This document shows, piece after piece, positions 7,050 through 15,504 of a stretch of 64,000 bases of DNA. Source of the DNA: an uncultured Bacteroides sp. (lineage in GTDB: Bacteria; Bacteroidota; Bacteroidia; Bacteroidales; Bacteroidaceae); assembly GCA_947038155.1 (NCBI GenBank), contig CAMQVH010000007.1, forward strand, positions 62,001 to 126,000. Direction: 5' to 3'. Under the pieces are notes generated by a model that worked only from the letters and a program-made list of their open reading frames with translations, searched no databases and had not been told where the DNA came from. Every line of letters begins with the position of its first letter. Positions within the stretch are counted from its first letter, which is position 1. The position numbers and the translations under genes are program-made.

Positions 7050-9578
7050 TTAAAATCTATAACCAATATTCAAGAAAGCATTGAACGGGAATGCATAGAA
7101 ATACTTGGAGTTCTTAGAGAACTTGTAAATACGCGCGTCACCGTCTTTGTAATTATCATCACGGTTTTGTTCAAAGCCACCTGTACGGAGATCTGTATTA
7201 TTCAAGATATTAGTCAGACTCAGATTAAGGCTAATACTCTTGCCATTACGCAAACGGATAAATTTCCCGATAGAAGCATCAAGCATAAATCCTCCGTCCA
7301 GTTTTTCCTGTCCCGGAACATTAAGAACCGGATTACCGTTAGCATCTACACCTGCACCGTTCTTATCCAATACACTTCCAAGGCGACGATAGCTTGAGAA
7401 GTCAATGTATACACGATCATAGTAATTACCTGTCAGGTTGAAGAACCAACCATTTATGTTATAATCCAGGGCAAGGCTATAAGCAGACAACGGTGTTCCA
7501 TTAGCATGCAGACCTTTTGCATAAACACGATCAAGATTTGACTCATTTTCACTCTCGTATGTCAACACAGCATCAGGATTGTTTGCATATTTAGCATCAC
7601 TCCAAGTACCAATAGCGGTTAATGAAAGTTCACTTGTCAGCTTAAATGTAGCTGCCGCTTCTATCCCCCAATGCTCCTTTTCAATACCGTTCATAGAAAG
7701 ATAAGTGAAACGTGCTTCACTGTCATTATAGAATGCATCCATTTCCACCTGATTCTGGAAGCGTGTATAATAACCGGTCAAACGTCCCATTACCCATGAA
7801 GTATTGAAATTGTAAGTCAGATCACCACCGAAAATACGTTCTGTTTTCAAATCTTTCACAAAATCATTCTTAATACGCGGAGCAATGAAAGAGTTATAGG
7901 CAAGCGGTGCACGATCTTCATATCCTGCATTCAATGTAAACGAATGGTTGCCATTGATAGCCCAGCTTAATCCGGCTTTCACTCCCCCTTCCAAGAACTT
8001 GGCAGTACCGCTGCTACCCAATGACTTCAATGGAGCACGTCCGTTTCTCATTTGTCCGTCACGGAACATTTGTGTAGACCCAATCTTACCGGATACAAAA
8101 TAATTGAGCGAACCGGCATTGTTTCCTTGATAGCGTATCCAGGCACTCTGTTTATTTACATAAATATTATAATTGTAACCAAACTTATCGCCTTCACCGA
8201 TACGACGGTTCGGATTATCGAGGTCATTCTGTACCATAGTAGAACTTGCACCATGATCGCGCACTGCAAACTTATCAACATCAGTATAGAGTTGCGCACC
8301 CAACAAATCTTTCATTTTTTTATAGTGCATACCTTTCGTTGTATTCACCGCGATTCCTGCAACATAACTGTTACGTTCGTTCCATTGATGGTTGAATACT
8401 GAGTTGAAGTTGAATGCTAACTGGTCGTCATGACGTTCTTCTACATAATAGAGTGCTTCCTTACCCAATGAATTGGCTTGTTTATTGGCAAAATAAAGAG
8501 CATCCCAATCCAATTGACGATAAGCCTTATTATTCTTCCAATTATCAGTTACTTCATTAAATTGCTGCAACTCGTCAGGGGTAGGAACTGACTCCCATAC
8601 GTCAAAAATAGAACTAGGCAACTTCTTATAATAATCCGGACGTGGATCCGCCGCATTACCATTCCAACCCAAAGCACTCTTGCCATAATTAGAATACTTG
8701 AATCCGGCACTTGTCACCAACTTCTTATTATCATCAATATTGAAGTTCCAAGAAGCAATAGCCGATGGTTCAAACTGACGCACAATACGTGCATTTCGTT
8801 TCTCACCATTTTGATATCCCCAGTTCGGATTGTAATAATGGCTATTGGCTAAATAATAAGCTTCTTCAGTAGCTGCCATCTGTTGACCTCTCTCTGTAGG
8901 TGTTCCCCATGTAGCTAAAGAAAGGCTGTGACGTTCATTAAATACTTTCTCTGCACCAAGGAAATAAGAGAAAGAGTTATACTTAATACCTTCAATATTA
9001 CCTTCATTACCCCAACGATATCCCAATGAACCGGTAAATGCCCAGCCATTGTTCATCAAACCTGTGGAATAAGTGTACATTCCACGCAAAATGTAATTAC
9101 GGTTACTACCAGACAATGTGAGTTTTGAACCGGCGGCATATTGACTGGCACGTAAATTAATATTAGTAGCTCCCCCTATCGCTCCAAAAGTAAAATTATT
9201 GACTTCAAAAGGACCGATACCTTCTTTATTACGGGTCGCGTCATTTAATCCCCCGATTAATCCGTAGCTGAAACGTCCTGTTTCTACATCATTGAATTGT
9301 ACCCCATTGATGTACATATCGCTATACTGGGAATCATATCCCCTTACGCGAAATCTCATCGGGCTAAACAGATAACCTACATTTGACAGATAAACATCAT
9401 TGTTGGAAGTGACTAACGCAGAGGTACTCTGAGCTGTATCATCTTCTTCATTCAATTGTGATTCTGTAAACATGAAAGAAGCATTGTCTTCACGGGCATT
9501 TTGCTTTGCCTTTTGCTGAGCCAAAAGTGCTGGTGTTAAGCAAAATAGCACGATCGCTAACCCTAGTCGTTGTTTCAT
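7050..9578 (-). CDS. TonB-dependent outer-membrane receptor
   Basis: An 842-aa outer-membrane protein: signal peptide (cleavage near LLAQ, about residue 20), a plug with 'FRVRGYDSQYSDMYINGVQF' and 'FEVNNFTFGAIGGATNINLRA', then a long beta-barrel with alternating aromatic strands and a C-terminal Phe in 'NAFLNIGYRF'. It lacks the N-terminal carboxypeptidase-like domain of SusC, so it is a plain TonB receptor rather than SusC type. It is first in the operon with the DUF5689 and DUF6359 lipoproteins, and divergent from two secreted nucleases at 9779-11994. The context suggests uptake of oligonucleotide products, but substrate cannot be read from the sequence. Confidence 0.9.
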   Translation of the reverse strand: MKQRLGLAIVLFCLTPALLAQQKAKQNAREDNASFMFTESQLNEEDDTAQSTSALVTSNNDVYLSNVGYLFSPMRFRVRGYDSQYSDMYINGVQFNDVETGRFSYGLIGGLNDATRNKEGIGPFEVNNFTFGAIGGATNINLRASQYAAGSKLTLSGSNRNYILRGMYTYSTGLMNNGWAFTGSLGYRWGNEGNIEGIKYNSFSYFLGAEKVFNERHSLSLATWGTPTERGQQMAATEEAYYLANSHYYNPNWGYQNGEKRNARIVRQFEPSAIASWNFNIDDNKKLVTSAGFKYSNYGKSALGWNGNAADPRPDYYKKLPSSIFDVWESVPTPDELQQFNEVTDNWKNNKAYRQLDWDALYFANKQANSLGKEALYYVEERHDDQLAFNFNSVFNHQWNERNSYVAGIAVNTTKGMHYKKMKDLLGAQLYTDVDKFAVRDHGASSTMVQNDLDNPNRRIGEGDKFGYNYNIYVNKQSAWIRYQGNNAGSLNYFVSGKIGSTQMFRDGQMRNGRAPLKSLGSSGTAKFLEGGVKAGLSWAINGNHSFTLNAGYEDRAPLAYNSFIAPRIKNDFVKDLKTERIFGGDLTYNFNTSWVMGRLTGYYTRFQNQVEMDAFYNDSEARFTYLSMNGIEKEHWGIEAAATFKLTSELSLTAIGTWSDAKYANNPDAVLTYESENESNLDRVYAKGLHANGTPLSAYSLALDYNINGWFFNLTGNYYDRVYIDFSSYRRLGSVLDKNGAGVDANGNPVLNVPGQEKLDGGFMLDASIGKFIRLRNGKSISLNLSLTNILNNTDLRTGGFEQNRDDNYKDGDARIYKFSKNSKYFYAFPFNAFLNIGYRF

Positions 9579-9778
9579 AATTTAATTTATATTAATGTTA
9601 ATTGGTCTTTCATTTTGCAATACAAATGAAATAAACTATCATGCAAAATAACAAAGAAATTTATGAATAACAATGTTTTTTTCGAAAAAAGTCGCTGCAA
9701 TAGGCGGTTTTTCCGTTTTCTTTTTAGATATTTGTCATACGAATGTCAAATTACCCACTTTTAAAATGAATTTTAAAG

Positions 9779-10804
9779 ATGAAAAAAAACCTAATGACTC
9801 TCGGCCTACTTGTCTTTTTTGTCCTAATGGCTTATGGACAAGAAAAGAAATACGCCCTCTACAGTGTAGCTTTCTACAACATGGAGAATTTATTCGACAC
9901 AATCCATGATGAAGGTAAAAACGACTACGAGTATTTGCCCAATGGAACGAACCAATGGAATTCGATGAAATATAAGGCAAAGCTGAAGAATATGTCGGAA
10001 ATTTTAAGTAAACTTTCAACTGACAAGTTGCCAATGGGACCTGCCATTATCGGTGTATCTGAAATCGAGAACTACAGAGTTCTGGAAGATATTCTGAAAC
10101 AACCAGCTTTAGCTGACAGAGATTATAAGTATATTCATTATGAAGGCGAAGACAGGCGCGGCGTAGATTGCGCATTCTTCTACAATCCGAAATTATTTGA
10201 ACTCTCAAACAGCAAGCTTGTTCCATATGTATATATAAATGATACAGTGCATAAAACACGCGGCTTCCTTATTGCCAGCGGCTATATAGCTGGAGAGAAA
10301 ATGCACTTTATTGTCAACCATTGGCCTTCACGCGCCGCTGCATCTGCTGCTCGCGAACGTGCGGGTGAGCAAGTCAGAGCAATCAAAGATTCTTTACTAA
10401 GGGAGGACTCTGCTGCAAAAGTGGTTATCATGGGAGACATGAATGACGACCCGATGGACAAAAGTATGGCTGTGGCACTTGGCGCCAAGAGAAAACCGGC
10501 AGATGTTGGTCCGGAAGATTTATACAACCCATGGTGGGATACACTGAAAAAAGGCTACGGTACATTAATGTATAGAGGCAAATGGAACTTATTTGACCAA
10601 ATTGTATTTACTGGAAACCTGTTAGGTAACGACCGTAGTTCATTGAAATACTATAAACATGAAATTTTCCGTCGGGATTTCATGTTCCAAAAAGAAGGGA
10701 AATATAAAGGATATCCAAAACGAACGCAAGCAGGTGGTGTATGGCTAAACGGATATAGCGATCACCTACCTACCATAATTTATTTAATTAAAGAAGTAAA
10801 ATGA
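9779..10804 (+). CDS. secreted endonuclease/exonuclease/phosphatase family protein
   Basis: A 341-aa protein with a signal peptide (cleavage near LMAYGQ). It has the DNase-I/EEP motifs in order: 'FYNMENLFD' (Asn ligand), 'GVSEIEN' (catalytic Glu), 'DCAFFYNP', 'FIVNHWPSR' (His), 'MGDMNDDP' (Asp/Asn), and the terminal 'SDHLP' (catalytic Asp-His). The next gene's ATG overlaps its TGA (ATGA), so the two nucleases are translationally coupled. EEP members include DNases and phosphodiesterases; here the coupled partner is a NUC1 nuclease, which favours nucleic acid as substrate. Confidence 0.9.
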   Translation: MKKNLMTLGLLVFFVLMAYGQEKKYALYSVAFYNMENLFDTIHDEGKNDYEYLPNGTNQWNSMKYKAKLKNMSEILSKLSTDKLPMGPAIIGVSEIENYRVLEDILKQPALADRDYKYIHYEGEDRRGVDCAFFYNPKLFELSNSKLVPYVYINDTVHKTRGFLIASGYIAGEKMHFIVNHWPSRAAASAARERAGEQVRAIKDSLLREDSAAKVVIMGDMNDDPMDKSMAVALGAKRKPADVGPEDLYNPWWDTLKKGYGTLMYRGKWNLFDQIVFTGNLLGNDRSSLKYYKHEIFRRDFMFQKEGKYKGYPKRTQAGGVWLNGYSDHLPTIIYLIKEVK

Positions 10805-11994
10805 TAAAAGGATTATTTAAGTTATTTATTCTGTTCATAGTTTATAGCACAGTTGTATCTTGTAGTGAACAGAATATTCCGGACCTACCAGAAAATCCGG
10901 GCAATACCAATCAAGGAATTGCCTCTATTGACCAAACGCAAATCAATGCCAATGGAGGCGGATTTATCATTCGTGTAAAAGCTGACGGCACATGGCAGGC
11001 TTCAAGCAGTGAGACTTGGTGTACATTGAGTAGAGCATCGGGCAATGGAAATGGCTCTATCAGTGGATATATGAAAGCAAATACCAGTACAGAACGTAAT
11101 GTAACTATTACAATCACTTCAGGAAAAGAGAAGGCAATATTCACCATAAAGCAGTTGGCCGGCAACGGTTCCAATCCTGATCCTGACCCAAGCCCAGACC
11201 CAGACCCAAATCCGGGTCCAGATCCGGAAAAACCTTCGGGATATGCAGGAAGAATTGAGATTCCTGTATTAAAGGGAGGAAGTATGAATATATTTCATAC
11301 ATGGACTACCAAAGAAAATGGCAAAGAAACTGTCACATACAGTTATGAATATGACTGTACGAAAAAGCATGTACGCTGGGTAGCATTTACCTTCGACAAT
11401 TATACATGTCAATCAAATGTAAAACGCTCTGATGCATGGAAAGAGGACACCAATATCCCTGCGCAATACAGAACATCAAAAAGCGACTATAACCCAGAGT
11501 ATACAAGAGGACATATGGTTGGTTCCGGTGACAGAGTATATAGCAGAGCTGCAAATGAACAAACATTTTATTATTCTAATATGAGTCCGCAACAACAAGC
11601 CGGTTTCAATACTGGTGGCGGTGTTTGGAATAATGTAGAAGACCAAGTACAAGCATGGGGACAAATCAACAATCCTGCAGACACTCTATATGTTGTCAAA
11701 GGTGGTACTATTGATAAAGAAGAAGATATACGCACTCGGACTAGCACAGGAGTAGCTGTTCCTAAATATTATTTTATAGCAGTCCTGTCGTATAAGAACA
11801 AACAATATAAAGGTATTGCATTCTATGTAGAACATACAAATAATAAGACCAATCTTATTAAACGCTACTCTATGTCTATTAGAGAATTAGAGCAGAAAAC
11901 CGGAATCAATTTCTTCCACAACCTTGAAGATGCAATTGAAAACAACGTAGAAATTAACTATAATCCCAGTGATTGGAGTTGGAAAGAAGGTTAA
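10801..11994 (+). CDS. DNA/RNA non-specific endonuclease with BACON domain, lipoprotein
   Basis: The 397-aa product has a lipoprotein signal (STVVSC, Cys21), a BACON domain (about 42-120, ending 'AIFTIKQLAG'), an Asp-Pro-rich linker (125-143, DPDPSPDPDPNPGPDPEKP) and a NUC1 nuclease domain. The catalytic block is TRGH (His238) rather than the usual DRGH, followed by YYSNMSP and N270. BACON domains in Bacteroidota are thought to hold catalytic domains off the surface or to mucin. It overlaps the upstream EEP gene by 4 bp, and its nuclease half is paralogous to 3146-3994. Likely a surface nuclease. Confidence 0.9.
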   Translation: MIKGLFKLFILFIVYSTVVSCSEQNIPDLPENPGNTNQGIASIDQTQINANGGGFIIRVKADGTWQASSSETWCTLSRASGNGNGSISGYMKANTSTERNVTITITSGKEKAIFTIKQLAGNGSNPDPDPSPDPDPNPGPDPEKPSGYAGRIEIPVLKGGSMNIFHTWTTKENGKETVTYSYEYDCTKKHVRWVAFTFDNYTCQSNVKRSDAWKEDTNIPAQYRTSKSDYNPEYTRGHMVGSGDRVYSRAANEQTFYYSNMSPQQQAGFNTGGGVWNNVEDQVQAWGQINNPADTLYVVKGGTIDKEEDIRTRTSTGVAVPKYYFIAVLSYKNKQYKGIAFYVEHTNNKTNLIKRYSMSIRELEQKTGINFFHNLEDAIENNVEINYNPSDWSWKEG

Positions 11995-12006
11995 CCCCAA
12001 CATACT

Positions 12007-12051
12007 GAAATATAATAAAAGCCAGCGGAATGCTGGCTTTTATTATATTTC
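12007..12051. terminator. strong bidirectional terminator
   Basis: A perfect 20-bp stem (GAAATATAATAAAAGCCAGC and its complement) with a 5-nt loop. The inner GC-rich part is flanked by A-runs on one side and T-runs on the other, so it can stop transcription from both converging units: the nuclease operon (+) and the DUF4010 gene (-). Confidence 0.85.
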
Positions 12052-12093
12052 AATTGTCATTTCAATCTGTCAGAACCGATAAGCCCCCGAGAC

Positions 12094-13398
12094 TTAAAAG
12101 GCATAATAGAAGAATAACAACAAAACAAGGTTACAAGCAATCACCACACCGAATCCTCCCAAAATCCAAGGGCGGAGTTTGCTCCCCTTTCCGGCAAAAA
12201 ACAGCGCATAGAGCATATTGACTAGTATATTACTGATGATAGCCTGCATGCTACAAGCCGTAATAACCAGCACAGCAACACTGCCTGTATTTTGCAACAG
12301 GTTTAATATGAAAGGCGTGATATCACTAAAGCCTGATACAAAAGAAAGAAGATTCAATCCGCCTGTACCTGCATAAACCAAAGTATAGTGTGTCAGAATA
12401 GTAAAGACTACAAAAAGTACGGCAAAAATCAATGCTACTTTGAACTCCAACGGGTTGCTGCTATCATCGTCTTCTTCGGTAGCAGGCTGACCTTTCGGGC
12501 GTTTTTGCCGGGAATGGATAAACCATCCCACAACGGCTGCTACGACTGACATAATCAGCAGATACGGATAAATAGAAAGGAAGATTTCCCTGCTAAAGAT
12601 AAGTATCAGTATCATAAAACGCAAGAACATCATGCTAACAGCCAGCAACATGGCGCCCACATATTCGGTAGCTTCTTGTTCCGAGGCTTTCCGGCTCTTA
12701 CGGGCCAGCACCGAGATAGTAGCCGTACTGCTATACAATCCACCAATAATACCGGAAACCAACGTTCCGGATTCATGGAATACATACCTCTTTAATAAAT
12801 AAGAGAGATAGGAAATACCGGAGACGACAACCGTCGCCAGCCAAATAGAATAAGGAGTGAGATTAATATCCGGAATCAGGTTCTTATGCGGAAGCATCGG
12901 TAATATGATACCACTGATAGCCAAGAATTTCGCCAACGTTATCATTTCGTCATTCTTCATGCGTTGGGCAAACTCCGTAAAGGTGTGTTTGAGTTCAGTC
13001 AATAAAAGTACAGTCACTATCACCATGACGTAGAACCAGGAAGGCTGCGTAGCCACAATGGGAGCCATACAATACGTAATCAAGGCAATGATAATAGTTG
13101 TAACGCCAAAGACATGGAATTGGGATTGCTTCACATAATAGTTTAATCCCAACAATAAGCCCAGCACTGCGCCACCACCCATAAACAAACGCATATCGGT
13201 AGGATCCAGTATATAGAGCAGGTATCCCAATATACCTATGAAAGTAAAGGTACGGTCGGTTCCGAAAAGAGTCGTTTCTCCCTCACGTTTCAAACTGATC
13301 CGACGTTGCGAGAGTCCGATTAATAAAGAAAACAAAGTTACCAATACAAAAGTAACCAATTCCCGCGGCACATAATTGTACAACTGTTCCATATCCAT
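12094..13398 (-). CDS. MgtC/SapB-type membrane protein with DUF4010 domain
   Basis: The 434-aa protein is almost entirely hydrophobic. The N-terminal part (about 1-150) follows the MgtC pattern, with 'LIGLSQRR' and 'RTFTFIGILGYLLYI' after the first helix. The rest (about 190-434), including 'GGLYSSTATISVLARKS' and 'LVITACSMQAIISNILVNMLYALFFAG', matches the C-terminal DUF4010 membrane domain. An acidic cytoplasmic loop (TEEDDDSSN) interrupts the helices near residue 305. Predicted inner-membrane protein; MgtC relatives are tied to magnesium and phosphate homeostasis, but this long form is not characterised as far as I know. Confidence 0.85.
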   Translation of the reverse strand: MDMEQLYNYVPRELVTFVLVTLFSLLIGLSQRRISLKREGETTLFGTDRTFTFIGILGYLLYILDPTDMRLFMGGGAVLGLLLGLNYYVKQSQFHVFGVTTIIIALITYCMAPIVATQPSWFYVMVIVTVLLLTELKHTFTEFAQRMKNDEMITLAKFLAISGIILPMLPHKNLIPDINLTPYSIWLATVVVSGISYLSYLLKRYVFHESGTLVSGIIGGLYSSTATISVLARKSRKASEQEATEYVGAMLLAVSMMFLRFMILILIFSREIFLSIYPYLLIMSVVAAVVGWFIHSRQKRPKGQPATEEDDDSSNPLEFKVALIFAVLFVVFTILTHYTLVYAGTGGLNLLSFVSGFSDITPFILNLLQNTGSVAVLVITACSMQAIISNILVNMLYALFFAGKGSKLRPWILGGFGVVIACNLVLLLFFYYAF

Positions 13399-13421
13399 AC
13401 ATTACTCTTTTTAGATAAGAA

Positions 13422-13429
13422 CAAATATA
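13422..13429 (-). promoter_or_regulatory. -7 box (TATATTTG) for the DUF4010 gene
   Basis: TATATTTG on the minus strand lies 23 bp upstream of the ATG at 13398. No clear TTTG -33 element is present at the proper distance. Confidence 0.45.
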
Positions 13430-13447
13430 CAGTTTATTTGTTAACGT

Positions 13448-13915
13448 TCACCACGTTTTATACGGTTTTTTCATTAGCTGTGAGTTGTAGTAGCGTATGT
13501 CGCCCGTGACCTCCTCACCGATAAAGTCGGGTTTTACAAAAGCCTCATCTTCTGATGCCAGCTCTACTTCTGCCACAATAAGTCCTTCGTTCTCACCATA
13601 GAATTCGTCAACTTCGAATACATGTTTGCCACTGCGCACCAAATAACGAGTTTTATCAATAATACCCGGTTCGCAAAGTTTCATCAACTCTTCTGCTTCT
13701 GACAAGGGCAGCTCCTTTTCCCACTCATAGCGACTGGTGCCGGAAGCATTAGACGCTCCCTTAATAGTCAGATACCCTCTATTGTCACGAATACGGACCC
13801 GGACAGTTCTCCCGCGAGCACTGCTGATATACCCTTGCACAATACGGCTCTGCGCAAATGCAAAAGGTTTGAATTCTCCGGAAACTAAAAATTTACGTTC
13901 TATTTCTTGTGCCAT
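13448..13915 (-). CDS. CYTH domain protein (triphosphate tunnel metalloenzyme family)
   Basis: I start at the ATG at 13915 (MAQEIERKFLV), because the family's ExExK signature EIERKF must be at the extreme N-terminus; the ORF track's longer form adds 22 unrelated residues. The 155-aa product has the other tunnel motifs: 'VRVRIRDNRGYLTIKG' (basic strands), 'EWEKELP', 'KTRYLV', 'FEVDEFYGENEGLIVAEVEL' (acidic metal-binding strand). Family members hydrolyse inorganic triphosphate or thiamine triphosphate, or act as class IV cyclases. In small bacterial CYTH proteins triphosphatase is the commoner activity. No clear operon partner. Confidence 0.88.
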   Translation of the reverse strand: MAQEIERKFLVSGEFKPFAFAQSRIVQGYISSARGRTVRVRIRDNRGYLTIKGASNASGTSRYEWEKELPLSEAEELMKLCEPGIIDKTRYLVRSGKHVFEVDEFYGENEGLIVAEVELASEDEAFVKPDFIGEEVTGDIRYYNSQLMKKPYKTW

Positions 13916-13919
13916 GACG

Positions 13920-13927
13920 CAAAGATA
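13920..13927 (-). promoter_or_regulatory. -7 box directly abutting the CYTH start codon
   Basis: TATCTTTG on the minus strand ends only 4 bp before the ATG at 13915. If it is used, transcription would begin at or within a few bases of the start codon, that is, a leaderless message. No TTTG -33 box is seen at 19-21 nt. Confidence 0.4.
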
Positions 13928-13933
13928 AATTAA

Positions 13934-14026
13934 AAATTGAGAATTAAAAAATGATTGTTTAGTACCCCTCACACTACCCACAAAAGAACCGCAACAGCTT
14001 AATTCTCATTTTTTAATTCTCAAATT
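13934..14026. repeat. 93-bp inverted-repeat element between CYTH and porin genes
   Basis: A 21-bp terminal arm (AAATTGAGAATTAAAAAATGA) recurs inverted at 14006-14026 with one mismatch, enclosing about 51 bp. The two arms could fold into a long hairpin, acting as terminator for the porin (minus, upstream) or being a miniature mobile element. Similar AT-rich 'GAGAATTGAAAATTGAGA' sequence occurs near 53950. Confidence 0.5.
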
Positions 14027-14029
14027 ATT

Positions 14030-15082
14030 TCAGAATCTCGTCATAAATTCAATTATGATCTTATCCTGTTCGGATTCTTTAGGTACACCGGACTTCTTAT
14101 AGAAATATTTTTCGAAATTCAGCCGCAAGTCAGCGATAAAGGCTTTAGAAAGACTTAGTGTGATTCCGCCTGTCACACGATGGCGGTCATAATCATTGAT
14201 TATCAAAGCCTTGGTTATTTCATCTTTCCTGCCGTCACTATGATCCGTCATCATGTCATAACGGGCAAGAAATGAAATCTTGTTGAATACCTTTTTCAAT
14301 GGTAAATCGTAATTAATGAAACTATTCATAGCATGCACATCCTTGAACGCTTCATGCCCATACATCTTATATAAGTATTCTGCTTCAATATGGAAACGGT
14401 TATTCTGATAATAAATACCGACATCATACACATTGATTCGTACATCTTCCGGTTTTATCATTTGGGTGCTGAGTGTTACATTCCAATTCTTATCAGGCAA
14501 CAGTTGCGCTTTCACCGAATAATTCAACGTCTTATGCCATTCTTTCTGATTCGTCAAGCCGGAACCGTTGAATAATCCTCCTTCAAGGATAAATGGGACG
14601 CTTCCTTTATTTATATAAGCCGTAGTAAAACCAACATCGCGTACATTCCCGACTTGTTTGGCAATGAACGAACGGTTTGCGAAATATTGCTGATGGGGAG
14701 AGCGATGTGCGTCTATCGTGAAAGGAACACGCATTTGTCCAATCGTAAAATTCAAGTCTTGCAGCGGAAAGACACGCGCATAGGCATCAAGCATTTTAAT
14801 AGATCCTTCGTCCGAAAGGTCGATTTCCGCTTTATAAGCCACCAACGGATGCACATTTCCTGAAACGCTGAAACGCGCATTACGTACCTCGAAACGGCTT
14901 TCCTGCGTTTCCGTCTGGTATTCATATTTTCCTCGGATGGTTCCATGAATTTCAGGCAGATAATCTTTAAATTCCATTGTTTTCATCTCCAGTTTTTTGC
15001 CATCCCCGGCATCTTCCTTGGCCTGTCCGAAGACCGATGTCGCTAGCAAAAGCGTAACGACTGTTGTTGTGATTCTACTCAT
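14030..15082 (-). CDS. O/P-type porin (phosphate-selective porin family)
   Basis: The 350-aa product has a signal peptide (LLLATSVFGQ, cleavage near 20) and a beta-barrel of the Porin_O_P family: 'RGKYEYQTETQESRFEVRNARFSV', 'YKAEIDLSDEG', 'FTIGQMRVPFTIDAHRSP', then repeated amphipathic strands to the C-terminal 'IIIEFMTRF' with final Phe. OprO/OprP relatives pass phosphate or pyrophosphate; the selectivity lysines cannot be assigned by eye, so phosphate selectivity is only a family-level guess. Stands alone, with a -7-like box 28 bp upstream. Confidence 0.85.
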   Translation of the reverse strand: MSRITTTVVTLLLATSVFGQAKEDAGDGKKLEMKTMEFKDYLPEIHGTIRGKYEYQTETQESRFEVRNARFSVSGNVHPLVAYKAEIDLSDEGSIKMLDAYARVFPLQDLNFTIGQMRVPFTIDAHRSPHQQYFANRSFIAKQVGNVRDVGFTTAYINKGSVPFILEGGLFNGSGLTNQKEWHKTLNYSVKAQLLPDKNWNVTLSTQMIKPEDVRINVYDVGIYYQNNRFHIEAEYLYKMYGHEAFKDVHAMNSFINYDLPLKKVFNKISFLARYDMMTDHSDGRKDEITKALIINDYDRHRVTGGITLSLSKAFIADLRLNFEKYFYKKSGVPKESEQDKIIIEFMTRF

Positions 15083-15109
15083 TTCAGTTGTTTGCTACTT
15101 AATTCGTAG

Positions 15110-15117
15110 CAAAAGTA
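15110..15117 (-). promoter_or_regulatory. -7 box (TACTTTTG) for the porin gene
   Basis: TACTTTTG matches TAnnTTTG and lies 27 bp upstream of the porin ATG. A TTTG lies 16 nt further upstream, closer than the usual 19-21 nt, so the -33 element is doubtful. Confidence 0.4.
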
Positions 15118-15238
15118 CAACTGCGAGGATACACAAAAATGACAATTTGAATACGGATAAATTACAGAGAAGTTACATTCCTATTACATGGGTTACGGAT
15201 GTGTTACAAATTAAAAGAGTTCACTACAGATTACACGG

Positions 15239-15272
15239 ATTACACAGATTTTTCTCCTATAATCTGTGTAAT
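15239..15272. terminator. 12-bp hairpin after the 44-aa membrane protein gene
   Basis: ATTACACAGATT and its exact complement surround a 10-nt loop. The arm sequence is partly repeated outside (CTACAGATTACACGG to the left), giving a small family of 'AGATTACAC' repeats over 15219-15283. In the minus direction it follows the stop at 15286 and is succeeded by CTCTTTTAA, so it can serve as terminator. Confidence 0.5.
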
Positions 15273-15285
15273 CTGTGGTGAATAA

Positions 15286-15420
15286 TCAGCCAAAAAAGGA
15301 ATATGCGATCAGCATAATCAGCGCCAAAATAATCAATGAGACAAACACTATTTTGACAACTCTTTGGGCTTGCTCTTCTTCCTTTTTGCTTATTGCTGTT
15401 TTTTTCTTACTCTTACCCAT
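15286..15420 (-). CDS. 44-aa single-pass membrane protein (absent from ORF track)
   Basis: The minus strand encodes a 44-residue peptide: a basic/acidic N-terminal half (MGKSKKKTAISKKEEEQAQR) followed by one hydrophobic helix (about 21-42, ending AYSFFG). A near-consensus Bacteroides promoter with 20-nt spacer lies just upstream, a hairpin just downstream, and the frame is clean, so it looks like a real single-gene unit. Predicted topology: cytoplasmic charged head, one inner-membrane helix. No function recognised. Confidence 0.7.
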   Translation of the reverse strand: MGKSKKKTAISKKEEEQAQRVVKIVFVSLIILALIMLIAYSFFG

Positions 15421-15448
15421 AATAGTTAGCTTTAAAGTTCAACGCTAA

Positions 15449-15480
15449 CAAAGTAAGAACAAATCTTTTAACTTTCCAAA
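15449..15480 (-). promoter_or_regulatory. promoter for the 44-aa membrane protein
   Basis: Minus strand: TTTG (-33), exactly 20 nt, TTACTTTG (-7, one mismatch to TAnnTTTG), 28 bp before the ATG at 15420. Confidence 0.6.
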
Positions 15481-15504
15481 AATAACACTTGCTAATTTTG
15501 CACT

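Noticed and set aside
9735-10034. 99-aa minus-strand ORF
   Set aside because: Lies opposite the well-supported EEP nuclease; no family similarity.
11178-11240. Tandem DNA repeat in the second NUC1 gene
   Set aside because: It is the coding sequence of the Asp-Pro-rich linker between BACON and nuclease domains, not an independent repeat.
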